DNA from: a virus
IMG/VR virus record: IMGVR_UViG_3300032093_000049
Span: 36,017 to 100,016 of that record
Direction: 5' to 3' (one strand)
Length of the DNA stretch: 64,000 nucleotides
This document shows, piece after piece, positions 38,839-46,807 of the stretch (within the stretch, counting starts at the first letter, position 1; every line of letters starts with the position of its first letter). A model generated the notes under the pieces. The model had not been told where the DNA came from, did not search any database, and saw only the letters and a list, made by a program, of their open reading frames with translations. The translations under genes and the position numbers were made by a program.

Positions 38839-39584
38839 TTATCTTAGCTCATCAGAATAGTTTTGATAGAAGCAGAGAGTTTCTACAGAAATCAGTTGAT
38901 GAGCAAAGATTCTTATTCTATGAGAACAGAATTACTGACTTTCATTTGTATAAAGTAATAGAGACTGATACTCACATCTATTGGAGTGAAGATAAGTTTA
39001 AACCCAAGTTTAACAAGAGTTTATTTTATATCACTACAGGTGTCTCAGGTATTAGTTTTGACAAGAAGACCAGAGACCTGAAATTTTGGTTTGGCAAAAC
39101 ACCACATCCATTCATTATAGAATCCTTTTTAGGACGTATGAATACAGGTTGGTGGTGTGAGCTACCAAGATCATTTCAGGAGTATTTTACTCTCTCTTTG
39201 GCTAAGGCAGTTGCAAAAAACAAAATAAACACAATAGAAGATTATGCTACGCACTTGTGTAAGCGGTCATTGATATTTAAGAATGTAGATCCAAAGTCTT
39301 TGTGTAAAATGATATATGTACTGAAAGCTCAAACTGATATATTTCATGTGAGCTTAAGCTATATCGGTAGTGCATTGTCTGTTGCAAAAGATAAAGATGA
39401 CTGTATAGAGTATTTAATTAGCAAGAGTCATTATTATCATACTGAGGATGCTATTAGATATGCACAGGCTCTTAACTTAAAGATTGACTTTACAAATCTT
39501 GATGATGAAGCTGAAAGACTTAGAAAAATCTACTATGTTACAAAACAGCTGTATTGTCCTGATGATGCAGTATTACCATTTTAA
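38808..39584 (+). CDS. Protein of unknown function, 258 aa
   Basis: This is a mixed alpha/beta protein with conserved-looking aromatic and Cys residues (HIYWSEDKF, TGWWCELPRSF, CKRSLIF, YCPDDAVLPF) and a long helical C-terminus. The end (LPF) resembles that of the 285-aa protein at 37213-38070 (ELPF), though the similarity is short. The function is not recognised. Confidence 0.55.
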   Translation: MEESTEESRVIILAHQNSFDRSREFLQKSVDEQRFLFYENRITDFHLYKVIETDTHIYWSEDKFKPKFNKSLFYITTGVSGISFDKKTRDLKFWFGKTPHPFIIESFLGRMNTGWWCELPRSFQEYFTLSLAKAVAKNKINTIEDYATHLCKRSLIFKNVDPKSLCKMIYVLKAQTDIFHVSLSYIGSALSVAKDKDDCIEYLISKSHYYHTEDAIRYAQALNLKIDFTNLDDEAERLRKIYYVTKQLYCPDDAVLPF

Positions 39585-39595
39585 AACAACTGATT

Positions 39596-39946
39596 ATGAA
39601 AAGTATGATTTTATTAATCCAGCTACTTGCTGGAAAGCCTGATTATGAACCAATGGAGTTAGTTATTGATATACAAACTCCAATTGAACAATGTGAATGG
39701 TACTACATTGAAAATGACAAACTGTATGACCTGGGAGTACCTGAGTATCAAGGGTCTAAGTTAGTTCTCTATGTACAACAGTACCGTGACTATGAGATAG
39801 TAATAAATAATCATACTATAATCTCAATTACTCCTATGAGTGATGATATTATAGATGAGAGAGATTTATCTATCTCAGCACACACTAACTACGAGTTTAG
39901 ACATGGAGTATTAGTATTTGAACCTTTAGAACTCACATCCAAATGA
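39596..39946 (+). CDS. Protein of unknown function, 116 aa
   Basis: The protein is strand-rich with a hydrophobic first segment (MKSMILLIQLLAGKP) that could be a signal peptide without a clear cleavage site. The body is acidic. Its stop overlaps the next small gene by 4 bases. The function is unknown. Confidence 0.5.
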   Translation: MKSMILLIQLLAGKPDYEPMELVIDIQTPIEQCEWYYIENDKLYDLGVPEYQGSKLVLYVQQYRDYEIVINNHTIISITPMSDDIIDERDLSISAHTNYEFRHGVLVFEPLELTSK

Positions 39947-40053
39947 AAACATTAATCGTAGTATTTACAGCACTGGCAGTAGTTTTTGCCGGTGTTGTTC
40001 TTGTAGTAAGACTTGCTAACTATTTTGAGAAAGATGATACAAATAAGTCTTAA
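39943..40053 (+). CDS. Small membrane protein, 36 aa
   Basis: ATG at 39943, TAA at 40051-40053. Residues 3-25 are one hydrophobic helix (TLIVVFTALAVVFAGVVLVV), followed by a short charged tail. It overlaps both neighbours, so coupling is likely. It may be a membrane-inserted regulator. Confidence 0.5.
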   Translation: MKTLIVVFTALAVVFAGVVLVVRLANYFEKDDTNKS

Positions 40054-40459
40054 TGAGTCTGATCTATACAATGTAATTAAGAAACATGTAAAGAATGAGG
40101 ATATTGCACGTTTACTGTGTGATACTCTTGGTTCATCACATCCTGGTACAGAGTGGCTATTTAAAATTCATTTAGGTGCTAAGTATCCTGAAGTACCAGC
40201 AATAGGTGCACATGGATACATATCTATTGAGAATTATAAAGGCTGGTCTGGTGATAAGGATAAGTACAAAGACTCCATGTTTAATCAACAAGGGTATATT
40301 CCTGTTACTGTAAAAAGTTTTCAGGGGTTACACAACTATTATCCACTAAGAGTACTTGCCCCAGGAGCAATTGATGAACAGACAGGGGAAGCATGGAATA
40401 ATGAATTTGCTGTTGATGTAAAGGATTTTATACCCACTGATGAGTTTGATTTGTACTAG
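40034..40459 (+). CDS. Protein of unknown function, 141 aa
   Basis: The start used is the ATG at 40034 (MIQISLNESDLY), overlapping the small membrane gene by 20 bases. The protein has helical segments first, then a strand-rich part with HGYISIENYKGWSG and YYPLRVLAPGA. TAG is the stop, which shows TAG is not reassigned. The function is unknown. Confidence 0.55.
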   Translation: MIQISLNESDLYNVIKKHVKNEDIARLLCDTLGSSHPGTEWLFKIHLGAKYPEVPAIGAHGYISIENYKGWSGDKDKYKDSMFNQQGYIPVTVKSFQGLHNYYPLRVLAPGAIDEQTGEAWNNEFAVDVKDFIPTDEFDLY

Positions 40460-40482
40460 TTAGCTATATAGTGCAATCAAAG

Positions 40483-40809
40483 ATGTGCTGTAATTTACAC
40501 TTAAGTTTAAATAGCATATATTTACTCTTATTTGTAAAATTGTACTATCAATTACCGAATGGCAAGACTGTCTACTTAACAGTAGAAGAATATCTAGATC
40601 TCACTGATGCAGATATACAGTACTTGATGTCTCTAGACTACGGTGAATCAGTGCTTAATCCCTTCTATGGCTCTTGTGTGGATAAAAAAGAGTCTGAAAA
40701 AGTCTATGACTTTGAGTGTTTACCAGAGTCAGATGATGAAATTGTGAATATGCCTTCAGATGATATACCATTTGATGACATTATAGATTTATCGGATCCA
40801 CTTGAATAA
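40483..40809 (+). CDS. Small acidic protein, about 108 aa
   Basis: The start is uncertain (40471 GTG or 40483 ATG). The middle part (LPNGKTVYLTVEEYLDLTDADIQYLMSLD) is a regular helix-strand pattern that I recall from other Bacteroidota phages. The C-terminal 40 residues are very acidic. It may mimic DNA or bind a basic partner. The function is unknown. Confidence 0.55.
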   Translation: MCCNLHLSLNSIYLLLFVKLYYQLPNGKTVYLTVEEYLDLTDADIQYLMSLDYGESVLNPFYGSCVDKKESEKVYDFECLPESDDEIVNMPSDDIPFDDIIDLSDPLE

Positions 40810-40890
40810 TAGTATTGTTACTCGCGATATACAATACTACCACTTATCAAACAACTTGAGTAATTGTTGATATAGTAATTTCCTACTCAA
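40810..40890 (+). ncRNA. Hairpin plus predicted H-type pseudoknot in a 5' leader
   Basis: Hairpin 1 is TAGTATTGT (40810-40818) with ACAATACTA (40831-40839). Next, TATCA-A-ACAA (40845-40854) pairs with TTGT-TGATA (40864-40872). The loop of this stem holds TTGAGTA (40856-40862), which is fully complementary to TACTCAA (40884-40890). Loop lengths (1, 1 and 11 nt) fit H-type pseudoknot geometry. It ends 39 nt before the ATG at 40930 and so may regulate that gene. Confidence 0.6.
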
Positions 40891-40929
40891 AAAGTCAATT
40901 CATTTATTTATTAATCAAAATTTAGAGCT

Positions 40930-41403
40930 ATGAACTCTTCAGTTAAAGTAGTAGCAGATGCTACATCAGGTGCAGTTGTTAATGTTTCAGAAAACAACCC
41001 AATTTACGGTTACATTCGTTTAGAGCAAACACGTGTAATGATTGATGACAATGGTTTTGTTAAACCTAAAACAATTTCTACACTATTGCAAGGTGAAGTT
41101 GAAACACTTCAGTCTCTTGGATTCTACAATGGTCAGGAACTTCCAGGTAAAATTTCTATTATTGAGTCTCTTGAAGCATTTAATAAGAAGAATCCTGAGC
41201 GTGACCTGAAAATTGCAGGTGAAACAGGTATTGTTTGTACTGTAGCAGGTGCTCCAATTTACCGCAAAACTGTATACTCAGCATCAGTAAATGCAGAAGA
41301 TACATTGATCAAGCATGACAATGTAGATCAGCTGAGAGCTGCTTATGCAAATAAGTCTGCTGCTATCAAAGCAAATACAAACTTTGATGAATTAGGTAAT
41401 TAA
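40930..41403 (+). CDS. Protein of unknown function, 157 aa, probably highly expressed
   Basis: This protein has a strand-rich start (VVNVSENNPIYGYIRLEQTRV) and a helical end (DNVDQLRAAYANKSAAIKA). It is a single-gene unit, between the pseudoknot leader (40810-40890) and a strong terminator (41420-41455), which is typical of abundant phage proteins. Single-strand binding or a regulatory function is possible but not shown. Confidence 0.6.
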   Translation: MNSSVKVVADATSGAVVNVSENNPIYGYIRLEQTRVMIDDNGFVKPKTISTLLQGEVETLQSLGFYNGQELPGKISIIESLEAFNKKNPERDLKIAGETGIVCTVAGAPIYRKTVYSASVNAEDTLIKHDNVDQLRAAYANKSAAIKANTNFDELGN

Positions 41404-41419
41404 TACCTGATTAGGTAGA

Positions 41420-41455
41420 AGAGAGAGTGGACTTCGTCCACTTTCTCTTTTTTTT
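41420..41455 (+). terminator. Strong intrinsic terminator
   Basis: A 12- to 13-bp stem (AGAGAGAGTGGAC, loop TTC, GTCCACTTTCTCT) is followed by about eight T. It ends the 157-aa gene unit. Confidence 0.9.
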
Positions 41456-41481
41456 ATTGTAATTATTAAATGTATATCAAT

Positions 41482-42009
41482 ATGGAAAAGTTAAACAAAA
41501 GAAAAGACAGATTTGAGTACACAGGTAAACTTGAAGAGTATCAGTTAATGCCTAAGAAACTCACAATGGAGTATGAAATTGATAAATATACTTCGTATCA
41601 AAACTATCTATACAAAAGAGCTTTGTATGGACTTAATGCCCTCACACAACAAGAGCTTACTACTATGTGTAGTAAAAAGAAGAAGAGGATTGAAAGAGTA
41701 TATCTAAGAGGACAACAGGTAATTAACCTCCACAAACAGAAATTGACAAATCAAATCACAAATCTGTTGTTCAATAGATTATTTCCAGAGTCTCCAATTG
41801 CTCAGTTCTTTACTAACAATAGTGAGACTGATGATAAGTTCAAGAATACCCTAAACTTTAAAGATTTAAACATCACAAAAGATGATATTATTTGTATCTT
41901 TATTCAAGAAGGTGTTCTACCAAAGAACTTTATGGAGATCTCTACAGATCCTAATCAATTGCCAAGATTAAGAAATGCAAGCAAAGAAAAAGCTGTGCTC
42001 GGGATGTAA
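41482..42009 (+). CDS. Basic protein of unknown function, about 175 aa
   Basis: The start may be 41470 or 41482 (MEKLNKRKDRFEY). The protein is helical and basic, with YQNYLYKRALYGLNALTQQELTTMCSKKKKRIERVYLRGQQVINLHKQKL (about residues 37-85) as a continuous helical region. It overlaps the HNH gene by 35 bases, so it may be a partner of the HNH protein. The family is not recognised. Confidence 0.55.
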   Translation: MEKLNKRKDRFEYTGKLEEYQLMPKKLTMEYEIDKYTSYQNYLYKRALYGLNALTQQELTTMCSKKKKRIERVYLRGQQVINLHKQKLTNQITNLLFNRLFPESPIAQFFTNNSETDDKFKNTLNFKDLNITKDDIICIFIQEGVLPKNFMEISTDPNQLPRLRNASKEKAVLGM

Positions 42010-42373
42010 TACTGAGCAATATATTTGGAAGAGACACCTTGGGGAACCTTACTGTAAGACATGCTGGAGTTGCCACAAAAGCAAAGACCCTTCACAGAAA
42101 CCAACACTTATCCCCAAGGTCTCTTCTAAACGTAAAAAACTAGATGATGAATATCTCAAACTAAGAGAGAGATTCATGACTGAACATACTTTGTGTGAGG
42201 TGAAGGTAACCGGTTGTATGATGCATGCCACAGACGTGCATCATACATATGCCGGTGCCAACAGAAATGTGTATTACCTTATACAAAGTACGTGGTTAGC
42301 AGTCTGTAGGAATTGTCACAATTGGGTGCATGAACATCCAGAACAGGCTAGAGAATTAGGTTATTTAAAATGA
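41975..42373 (+). CDS. HNH-type endonuclease-like / NinG-like zinc protein
   Basis: This 132-aa protein has a zinc ribbon (C8, C11, C27, C30) followed by an HNH-like part: DVHHTYAGANRN (H89, H90), then LAVCRNCHNWVHEHPEQARELGYL with C111, C114 and H115. The ending C-R-x-C-H-x-W-[VI]-H-x-x-P-x-x-A-R-E-L-G is common in phage HNH and NinG-like recombination proteins. It likely nicks or resolves DNA. Confidence 0.75.
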   Translation: MQAKKKLCSGCNTEQYIWKRHLGEPYCKTCWSCHKSKDPSQKPTLIPKVSSKRKKLDDEYLKLRERFMTEHTLCEVKVTGCMMHATDVHHTYAGANRNVYYLIQSTWLAVCRNCHNWVHEHPEQARELGYLK

Positions 42374-43128
42374 TGTATATGATTAAAAAAATAGTAAGGA
42401 ATCACACAAACTGTAAAAAGTGCGGTGTAGAACTAATTGAGAGAAATAGTAGGTTATCTACATATGATAAAGATACTGGAGTTTACTTTCTTAAAAGTAC
42501 ATGTAACCACTGTTCAAGAAAAGCTAAGTTCTGTGTTTATACGTATGCAACTCCAGAGTTAGAAAAGTTTGCTGCTAAACAAGCTAAAATGCTACATGGT
42601 AAAAGTTACTATAAAAGAATTATTAAGCCTAAAAAAGAAGCTGTCAAGATTCCTTATGTGGAACCAAAAGAATGTAAACAATGTGGTGTTAAACTTTGTG
42701 ATAAAAATGAACTGTATATAGTTTCAGCAGTTAATCACAAGAGTGCAAAGTGTAAGACTTGTACATATGGATATAAAAGTTGTAAAGTGGTTTATCCTAC
42801 TGAAGAACTTCAAATTTTATCTAAGAAAAACAATATAAGGTTAAATCTTAAAATAGATAAAGTTAGAAATCCCGAAGTGTACAAAGCAGCACTTAAGGTA
42901 ACCCTTGAGAAATACAAAGACAAATACACAGTTAATCAAAAGGTTTACTCCAAAAAACAAAGAACTGCACTTGGTGATGTTTATATAAAACAACGTATTG
43001 CTGGGAATCACAAGTTAAATGTTCAACAAATAACCCCTGAGTTAATTGAAGTTAAGAGAAAACAGTTAGAGTTAATAAGAACAATTAAACAAATAGAGTA
43101 TGAGCAAAGTAAACACAAAACAGATTAA
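42370..43128 (+). CDS. Double zinc-ribbon protein with phage HNH-like C-terminal motif
   Basis: This 252-aa protein carries two similar zinc-ribbon units: CKKCGVELI ... CNHC (residues about 15-50) and CKQCGVKLC ... CKTC (about 98-135). The C-terminal segment GDVYIKQRIAGNHKLNVQQITPELIEVKRKQLELIRTIKQ resembles the D-x-Y-I-K ... P-x-E-L-I-E-x-K-R-x-Q-L helix seen at the end of many phage zinc/HNH proteins. It overlaps the HNH gene by 4 bases. It probably binds nucleic acid; a nuclease core is not seen. Confidence 0.6.
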   Translation: MMYMIKKIVRNHTNCKKCGVELIERNSRLSTYDKDTGVYFLKSTCNHCSRKAKFCVYTYATPELEKFAAKQAKMLHGKSYYKRIIKPKKEAVKIPYVEPKECKQCGVKLCDKNELYIVSAVNHKSAKCKTCTYGYKSCKVVYPTEELQILSKKNNIRLNLKIDKVRNPEVYKAALKVTLEKYKDKYTVNQKVYSKKQRTALGDVYIKQRIAGNHKLNVQQITPELIEVKRKQLELIRTIKQIEYEQSKHKTD

Positions 43129-43279
43129 GGATGTTGCTGATAAGTCAGAACAAATTGGCAACAAGGCATATGACACATTCAATAAGAGTGGTAAAATTGA
43201 AGCTGGGAAGCTTGCTATTGCTGCATTTAAGAACACACTGTATGCAAACAGTCTATTGATTAAGAATGAGAAAATCTAA
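43100..43279 (+). CDS. Small helical protein, 59 aa
   Basis: ATG at 43100 and TAA at 43277-43279, overlapping the previous gene by 29 bases and the ParB-like gene by 14. The sequence is helical and basic (IEAGKLAIAAFKNTLYANSLLIKNEKI). The function is unknown. Confidence 0.55.
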   Translation: MSKVNTKQIKDVADKSEQIGNKAYDTFNKSGKIEAGKLAIAAFKNTLYANSLLIKNEKI

Positions 43280-44036
43280 CAACTTAAAAATTATGATTAT
43301 GGAAATGATTGGAAAAGAACTTAAAATTAAGTATGCAAATGATTACTCAAAGTTTGCTGTATTGCCAATGAATAGAGCAATAGATAGTAAACATGTACAG
43401 AAAATGATTGCAAGTATGAGGAAAATTGGAGTAGTTAGAACTGTTATTACTACTACTACAAATCTAATAGAGGGTACAATGAAGACTTATATTATTGATG
43501 GTCAACACTTAGCTACTGCTCTTGAAAGAGAGGGTTTACCTATTCCTTATATTGAAAGATCTGTTCAGTCTGAAGAAGAATTAATTGAGATTATGGCCTA
43601 TATGAATAATTCAAGTAAGTCATGGGACATGATGGATTTTATCAATGCATGGAAAATGATTCGTCCTGATTACATGAAGTTATTTAAGTGGAAGAATATG
43701 TATGATATTGAAGTTACTATGCTTGCAATGATAGCTATCAATAACATTGCAATTAGACATAATACATCCATCATTAAAACAGGTAACTTTATTATTACTA
43801 ATCCACAAGCTGAGCAAATGTGTAAAGCATTTAATGAGATCTTTATAAAGATTGGTAATGTAGACAGACCTGTTAAATTTCAGTTTCTTCATGCTTTTTT
43901 ACAAGCTTACAGTACATACAGTCATCAAAAAGTAATGGCAAATCTTGATAAGCACATCAAAACTGTAAAGCTTATTGCTAATTCAGAAGAAAGTGGAGCT
44001 TATATAAGAAAAAGAATTTTCAATTTACCAAAATGA
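43266..44036 (+). CDS. ParB/sulfiredoxin-fold protein
   Basis: This 256-aa protein has the ParB-type core: SKHVQKMIASMRKIGVVRTVI (residues 41-60) and then YIIDGQHLATALEREGLPIPY (78-98), which matches the phosphate/nucleotide-binding D-G-x-H motif of the family. The C-terminal part is helical. ParB-fold phage proteins act as DNases or CTP-binding regulators. The start may be later (43293). It overlaps the helicase gene by 4 bases. Confidence 0.7.
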   Translation: MRKSNNLKIMIMEMIGKELKIKYANDYSKFAVLPMNRAIDSKHVQKMIASMRKIGVVRTVITTTTNLIEGTMKTYIIDGQHLATALEREGLPIPYIERSVQSEEELIEIMAYMNNSSKSWDMMDFINAWKMIRPDYMKLFKWKNMYDIEVTMLAMIAINNIAIRHNTSIIKTGNFIITNPQAEQMCKAFNEIFIKIGNVDRPVKFQFLHAFLQAYSTYSHQKVMANLDKHIKTVKLIANSEESGAYIRKRIFNLPK

Positions 44037-45127
44037 CAAGAGACGAGATACAAGAACAAGCATTGAAAGCTACTGAAGGTAGACATAGATGTGGTTTGGG
44101 TTTGGGCACAGGGGTCGGTAAGACCCTTGTTGGCCTAAAACATATTGAACAACATTGTACACCTCTTAAAAATGTTCTTGTAGTTGGTCCAACCAGAAGT
44201 ATTCTATCTGAATGGCAAGTGCAAGCACATAAGTTTAAGAAAGACAGGCTGTTAAGCCAGGTTACTTTTACCACTTATTTAAGTCTAAATAAACATGATC
44301 CTGCAGATTATGATTTACTCTATCTTGATGAGTGTCATAGTCTATTGGATTCTCATAGAGAGTTCTTAGAGAACTATAGTGGTAAGATATTAGGTTTGTC
44401 AGGTACTCCTCCAAAGAGAAGCCATTCTGAGAAAGGTGTAATGGTCAATGAGTTTTGTCCTATTGTCTACAATTACTTTATTGATGATGCAATTGAGGAT
44501 AATATCTTAAATGACTATAAGATCATTGTACACCAGCTCAAATTAGGTACAGCAAAAGATGTTAAGGTAGATACCAAATCAGGTGGTTTTATGACTACAG
44601 AACAGGCTAACTATTCTTATTGGTCTAATAGGATATCCGGTGCTAGTGGCAAAGGACTGCAGATAGCAAGAATTATGCGTATGAAAGCTCTTATGGCTTA
44701 TCCAAGCAAAGAGAAGTATGCAAAGCTTCTTTCTGACAGTATTAAAACCAAGTGTATTATCTTTGCTAATACTCAGGAGCAAGCAGATAGACTCTGTGAA
44801 CATAGTTATCATAGTAATAACTCTAAGTCTTTAGAAAACTTAAATAAGTTTAAGAGAGGTGAGATACTTAAGTTGGCTGCAGTAATGCAGTTGAATGAGG
44901 GTGTTAACATCCCAGAACTAAAGCAAGGTATTATCATGCATGCCTATGGTAATGAGAGAAAGTCTGCCCAGAGAATTGGTAGATTGTTGAGACTTAATCC
45001 TAATGACACAGCAGTAGTTCATATACTATGTTACATGGATACTGTAGATGAAGCATGGGTTAAGGAAGCTCTTGAAGGGTATGATCAAAACAAAGTCACC
45101 TGGAAAGATTTTAACATCAAACTTTGA
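44033..45127 (+). CDS. SF2 DNA/RNA helicase
   Basis: This 364-aa protein has motif I GLGTGVGKT (residues 23-31), motif II DECH (about 98-101), motif III-like SGTP (about 124-127) and motif VI QRIGRLLR near residue 318. The first domain has the DEAD/SNF2 layout and the whole is short and lacks accessory domains. It likely acts in recombination, replication restart or transcription. It is coupled to the ParB-like gene by a 4-base overlap. Confidence 0.85.
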   Translation: MTRDEIQEQALKATEGRHRCGLGLGTGVGKTLVGLKHIEQHCTPLKNVLVVGPTRSILSEWQVQAHKFKKDRLLSQVTFTTYLSLNKHDPADYDLLYLDECHSLLDSHREFLENYSGKILGLSGTPPKRSHSEKGVMVNEFCPIVYNYFIDDAIEDNILNDYKIIVHQLKLGTAKDVKVDTKSGGFMTTEQANYSYWSNRISGASGKGLQIARIMRMKALMAYPSKEKYAKLLSDSIKTKCIIFANTQEQADRLCEHSYHSNNSKSLENLNKFKRGEILKLAAVMQLNEGVNIPELKQGIIMHAYGNERKSAQRIGRLLRLNPNDTAVVHILCYMDTVDEAWVKEALEGYDQNKVTWKDFNIKL

Positions 45128-45162
45128 GGTACATGATTTTTTATTAATTTAACTGAAACAAT

Positions 45163-45417
45163 ATGGTTTTGGAAAAGACACATCAGCTGGTTTTATACAA
45201 TGACTCAGAGAATGATTTTCTCTATGTCATGGCCTTGCTTATAAGGTATTGTAACCATGAAAGAGACCAGGCTGAACAGTGTGCATTGATAGCACACAAT
45301 GTAGGTAAATGTAATATCAAGTCAGGCAATATAGTAGACATACTTGAAATGCATGCTAATCTTAGTCAATTAGAACTTAAAGTAGAAATTGAAGAGTATG
45401 CAGGTGATATGTATTGA
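45163..45417 (+). CDS. Small acidic protein, 84 aa
   Basis: The protein is helical with Cys/His-rich part (LLIRYCNHERDQAEQCALIAHNVGKCNIKSG). This Cys/His pattern could bind a metal. The ending is LELKVEIEEYAGDMY. It overlaps the next gene by 20 bases. The layout resembles the ClpS adaptor (acidic, DN near the start: LYNDSENDF, then C-x-x-E/A-x-x-x-A-x-x-x-H-x-x-G). ClpS has L-x-x-D-D/N near the start and helix H-x-x-G. This is a weak but notable match. Confidence 0.5.
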   Translation: MVLEKTHQLVLYNDSENDFLYVMALLIRYCNHERDQAEQCALIAHNVGKCNIKSGNIVDILEMHANLSQLELKVEIEEYAGDMY

Positions 45418-45658
45418 TGACTCAAGAAAACCAAAACAGATTCCTCAAGAGAAGTGGATAAGAAAAGGTCAAATCTATACAGTAATAGGTGCGTCCCATT
45501 TAAGTATTCAGAAGAACAAGATTGGTCTAAAACTAAAAGAAATAGAATTAGACCAGTCTTGCTTTCCATATGAGTACTTTGATGCTAATAGATTTAAACC
45601 AACTGAATTAGCTGAAGCTTTATCTAAGGAAGAAGTGTTTGAAATGGAACAAGTTTAA
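45398..45658 (+). CDS. Small phage protein with strand-rich core, 86 aa
   Basis: The start chosen is the ATG at 45398 (MQVICIDDSRKPKQIPQEKWIRKGQIYTVIG). The pattern I-D-D-S-x-K-P-x-x-I-P-x-x-K-W-I-x-x-G-x-x-Y-T-V-I and then C-F-P-Y-x-Y-F-x-A-N-R-F is one I recall from Bacteroidota phages and prophages, without a known function. Confidence 0.65.
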   Translation: MQVICIDDSRKPKQIPQEKWIRKGQIYTVIGASHLSIQKNKIGLKLKEIELDQSCFPYEYFDANRFKPTELAEALSKEEVFEMEQV

Positions 45659-45676
45659 ACCTTTAAAATTTAATGT

Positions 45677-45883
45677 ATGAAAACATCAATGCCAGCATGG
45701 ATTGGATTTGCTATCTGGGTACTTTGTATCTACGGATGGTTTGCCAACCTGTATAAGTTTAGTCAATGTGATTTTGATGTACCCCTGAAAACAGAAGTAA
45801 TACGCGGAGTAGGTATTGCAATATTTCCGTTGGGTATTGTAATTGGATATATGGACATTGAAGATGCCAAAAGTAAAAACTAA
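45677..45883 (+). CDS. Small membrane protein, 68 aa
   Basis: Two hydrophobic segments (residues about 6-22, WIGFAIWVLCIYGWFAN, and 41-58, VIRGVGIAIFPLGIVIGYM) suggest two membrane helices. It overlaps the next gene by about 20 bases. The function is unknown. Confidence 0.55.
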   Translation: MKTSMPAWIGFAIWVLCIYGWFANLYKFSQCDFDVPLKTEVIRGVGIAIFPLGIVIGYMDIEDAKSKN

Positions 45884-46208
45884 GTATGGTAAGGGTTATA
45901 TTACAAGAGTATTAAACTCTATACCAGAATCTAAACTAGAAAGAATAAAGTGTTGTGTTAGGATTGGGTATAAGCCAGCAACAATTGTCAGAGAGTTTAA
46001 TATACCGCATAATTGGGCAGAGATACTGCATGATAAGTATTGTTTACCTGACTATTCACCTCCTGCTGTAATAGGTCATAAGAATGAAGCTTATTATAGT
46101 GATGAAAAATTATCTATGCCGGTGTATAAACTTGAAGATTTGACTGGAGAAGAAAAGCTTATTGCAAAGAAGGACACATCAACAAAACTTTGGACATGGG
46201 AAGAATGA
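45864..46208 (+). CDS. Small basic protein with helix-turn-helix-like segment, 114 aa
   Basis: The start is taken at the ATG at 45864 (MPKVKTKYGKG). Residues 20-55 (SKLERIKCCVRIGYKPATIVREFNIPHNWAEILHDKY) look like a helix-turn-helix (IGYKPATIVREFNIPHNWAEIL). It may be a small DNA-binding regulator. Its stop overlaps the next gene by 4 bases. Confidence 0.5.
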   Translation: MPKVKTKYGKGYITRVLNSIPESKLERIKCCVRIGYKPATIVREFNIPHNWAEILHDKYCLPDYSPPAVIGHKNEAYYSDEKLSMPVYKLEDLTGEEKLIAKKDTSTKLWTWEE

Positions 46209-46405
46209 AAGATATTTACATGGAAGTAGTTCAAGAGAATGGGCTACTTCCAGAAAACTTTAGTTTAACTGAATACTTACGCAAAAAGGAAATAGAAAAT
46301 GCTGAATGGCAAGAACATCAAAAAAATCTGCAGTCCCAGAAGGAGAACAGTGTTGGAGAACCTGATCAGAATGGAGATTGTAAGCAAAGCAATGGTGAGA
46401 ACTAA
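46205..46405 (+). CDS. Small protein, 66 aa
   Basis: The start is the ATG at 46205 (MKDIYMEVVQENGLLP), overlapping the previous stop. The C-terminus is charged and Gln-rich (EHQKNLQSQKENSVGEPDQNGDCKQ). The function is unknown. Confidence 0.5.
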   Translation: MKDIYMEVVQENGLLPENFSLTEYLRKKEIENAEWQEHQKNLQSQKENSVGEPDQNGDCKQSNGEN

Positions 46406-46431
46406 AGCAATTTGTATACAGAGAGTGAATA

Positions 46432-46629
46432 ATGAAAGAGGTGATTAACTTTTTCAAATACTTAGTGGTGTGGATAAGTCAAAACTTGTCCATACCATTT
46501 TGGATGGTGGGTCATATTCATTTATCCACTAATATCTATGAAGATATTTATGAAATCTTAGCTTCAATTGGAATGAATCTAATTGTTGCTGTAGGGTTTA
46601 TTATAGATTACTTAGATTCAAGAAAATAA
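46432..46629 (+). CDS. Small membrane protein, 65 aa
   Basis: Hydrophobic stretches at residues about 5-28 and 44-60 (LASIGMNLIVAVGFIIDY) suggest two membrane helices. It directly precedes the tRNA-like RNA. The function is unknown. Confidence 0.5.
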   Translation: MKEVINFFKYLVVWISQNLSIPFWMVGHIHLSTNIYEDIYEILASIGMNLIVAVGFIIDYLDSRK

Positions 46630-46637
46630 AAACTTAA

Positions 46638-46785
46638 GCCTCCATAGCTGTTAGGGTCGCAACTGAAGCAGTGAGTGGTTCAGATAGAAATATGTAACAA
46701 GCATACTCTATGACGGTAGAGATTTGAAAAAAGATGCTGTAACCTAGAGTAATCTGATAGGTGGGTTCAATTCCCACTGGAGGCA
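46638..46785 (+). ncRNA. tRNA-like RNA with a 114-nt central region
   Basis: The 5' end GCCTCCA (46638-46644) pairs with TGGAGGC (46778-46784), a 7-bp acceptor stem with discriminator A at 46785. Before it is a perfect T-arm GTGGG-TTCAATT-CCCAC (46761-46777), and after the 5' arm come T8 and A9. A normal tRNA would then have about 39 nt for D-arm, anticodon arm and variable loop; here there are 114 nt, with possible stems CTGAA/TTCAG, CAGAT/ATCTG, AGCAT/ATGCT and CTCTA/TAGAG. No CCA is encoded. It may be a tRNA with an insertion or a stable phage RNA that mimics tRNA. Confidence 0.65.
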
Positions 46786-46807
46786 CAAACTTTTAAAATC
46801 AAAGAAA

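Noticed and set aside
40457-40459. Stop-codon reassignment (TAG as an amino acid)
   Set aside because: Several genes end at TAG with good downstream starts (for example at 40459, 47815, 47957 and 51265), so the standard code fits.
45163-45417. ClpS adaptor
   Set aside because: A faint resemblance (acidic start, LYNDSEND, Cys/His helix) was noticed because of the transferase-like gene, but key ClpS residues cannot be confirmed, so it is kept only as an unknown protein.
46638-46785. tRNA with a group I intron, or tmRNA
   Set aside because: The extra sequence (about 75 nt) is far too short for a self-splicing intron, and tmRNA would need a tag reading frame and about 350 nt.
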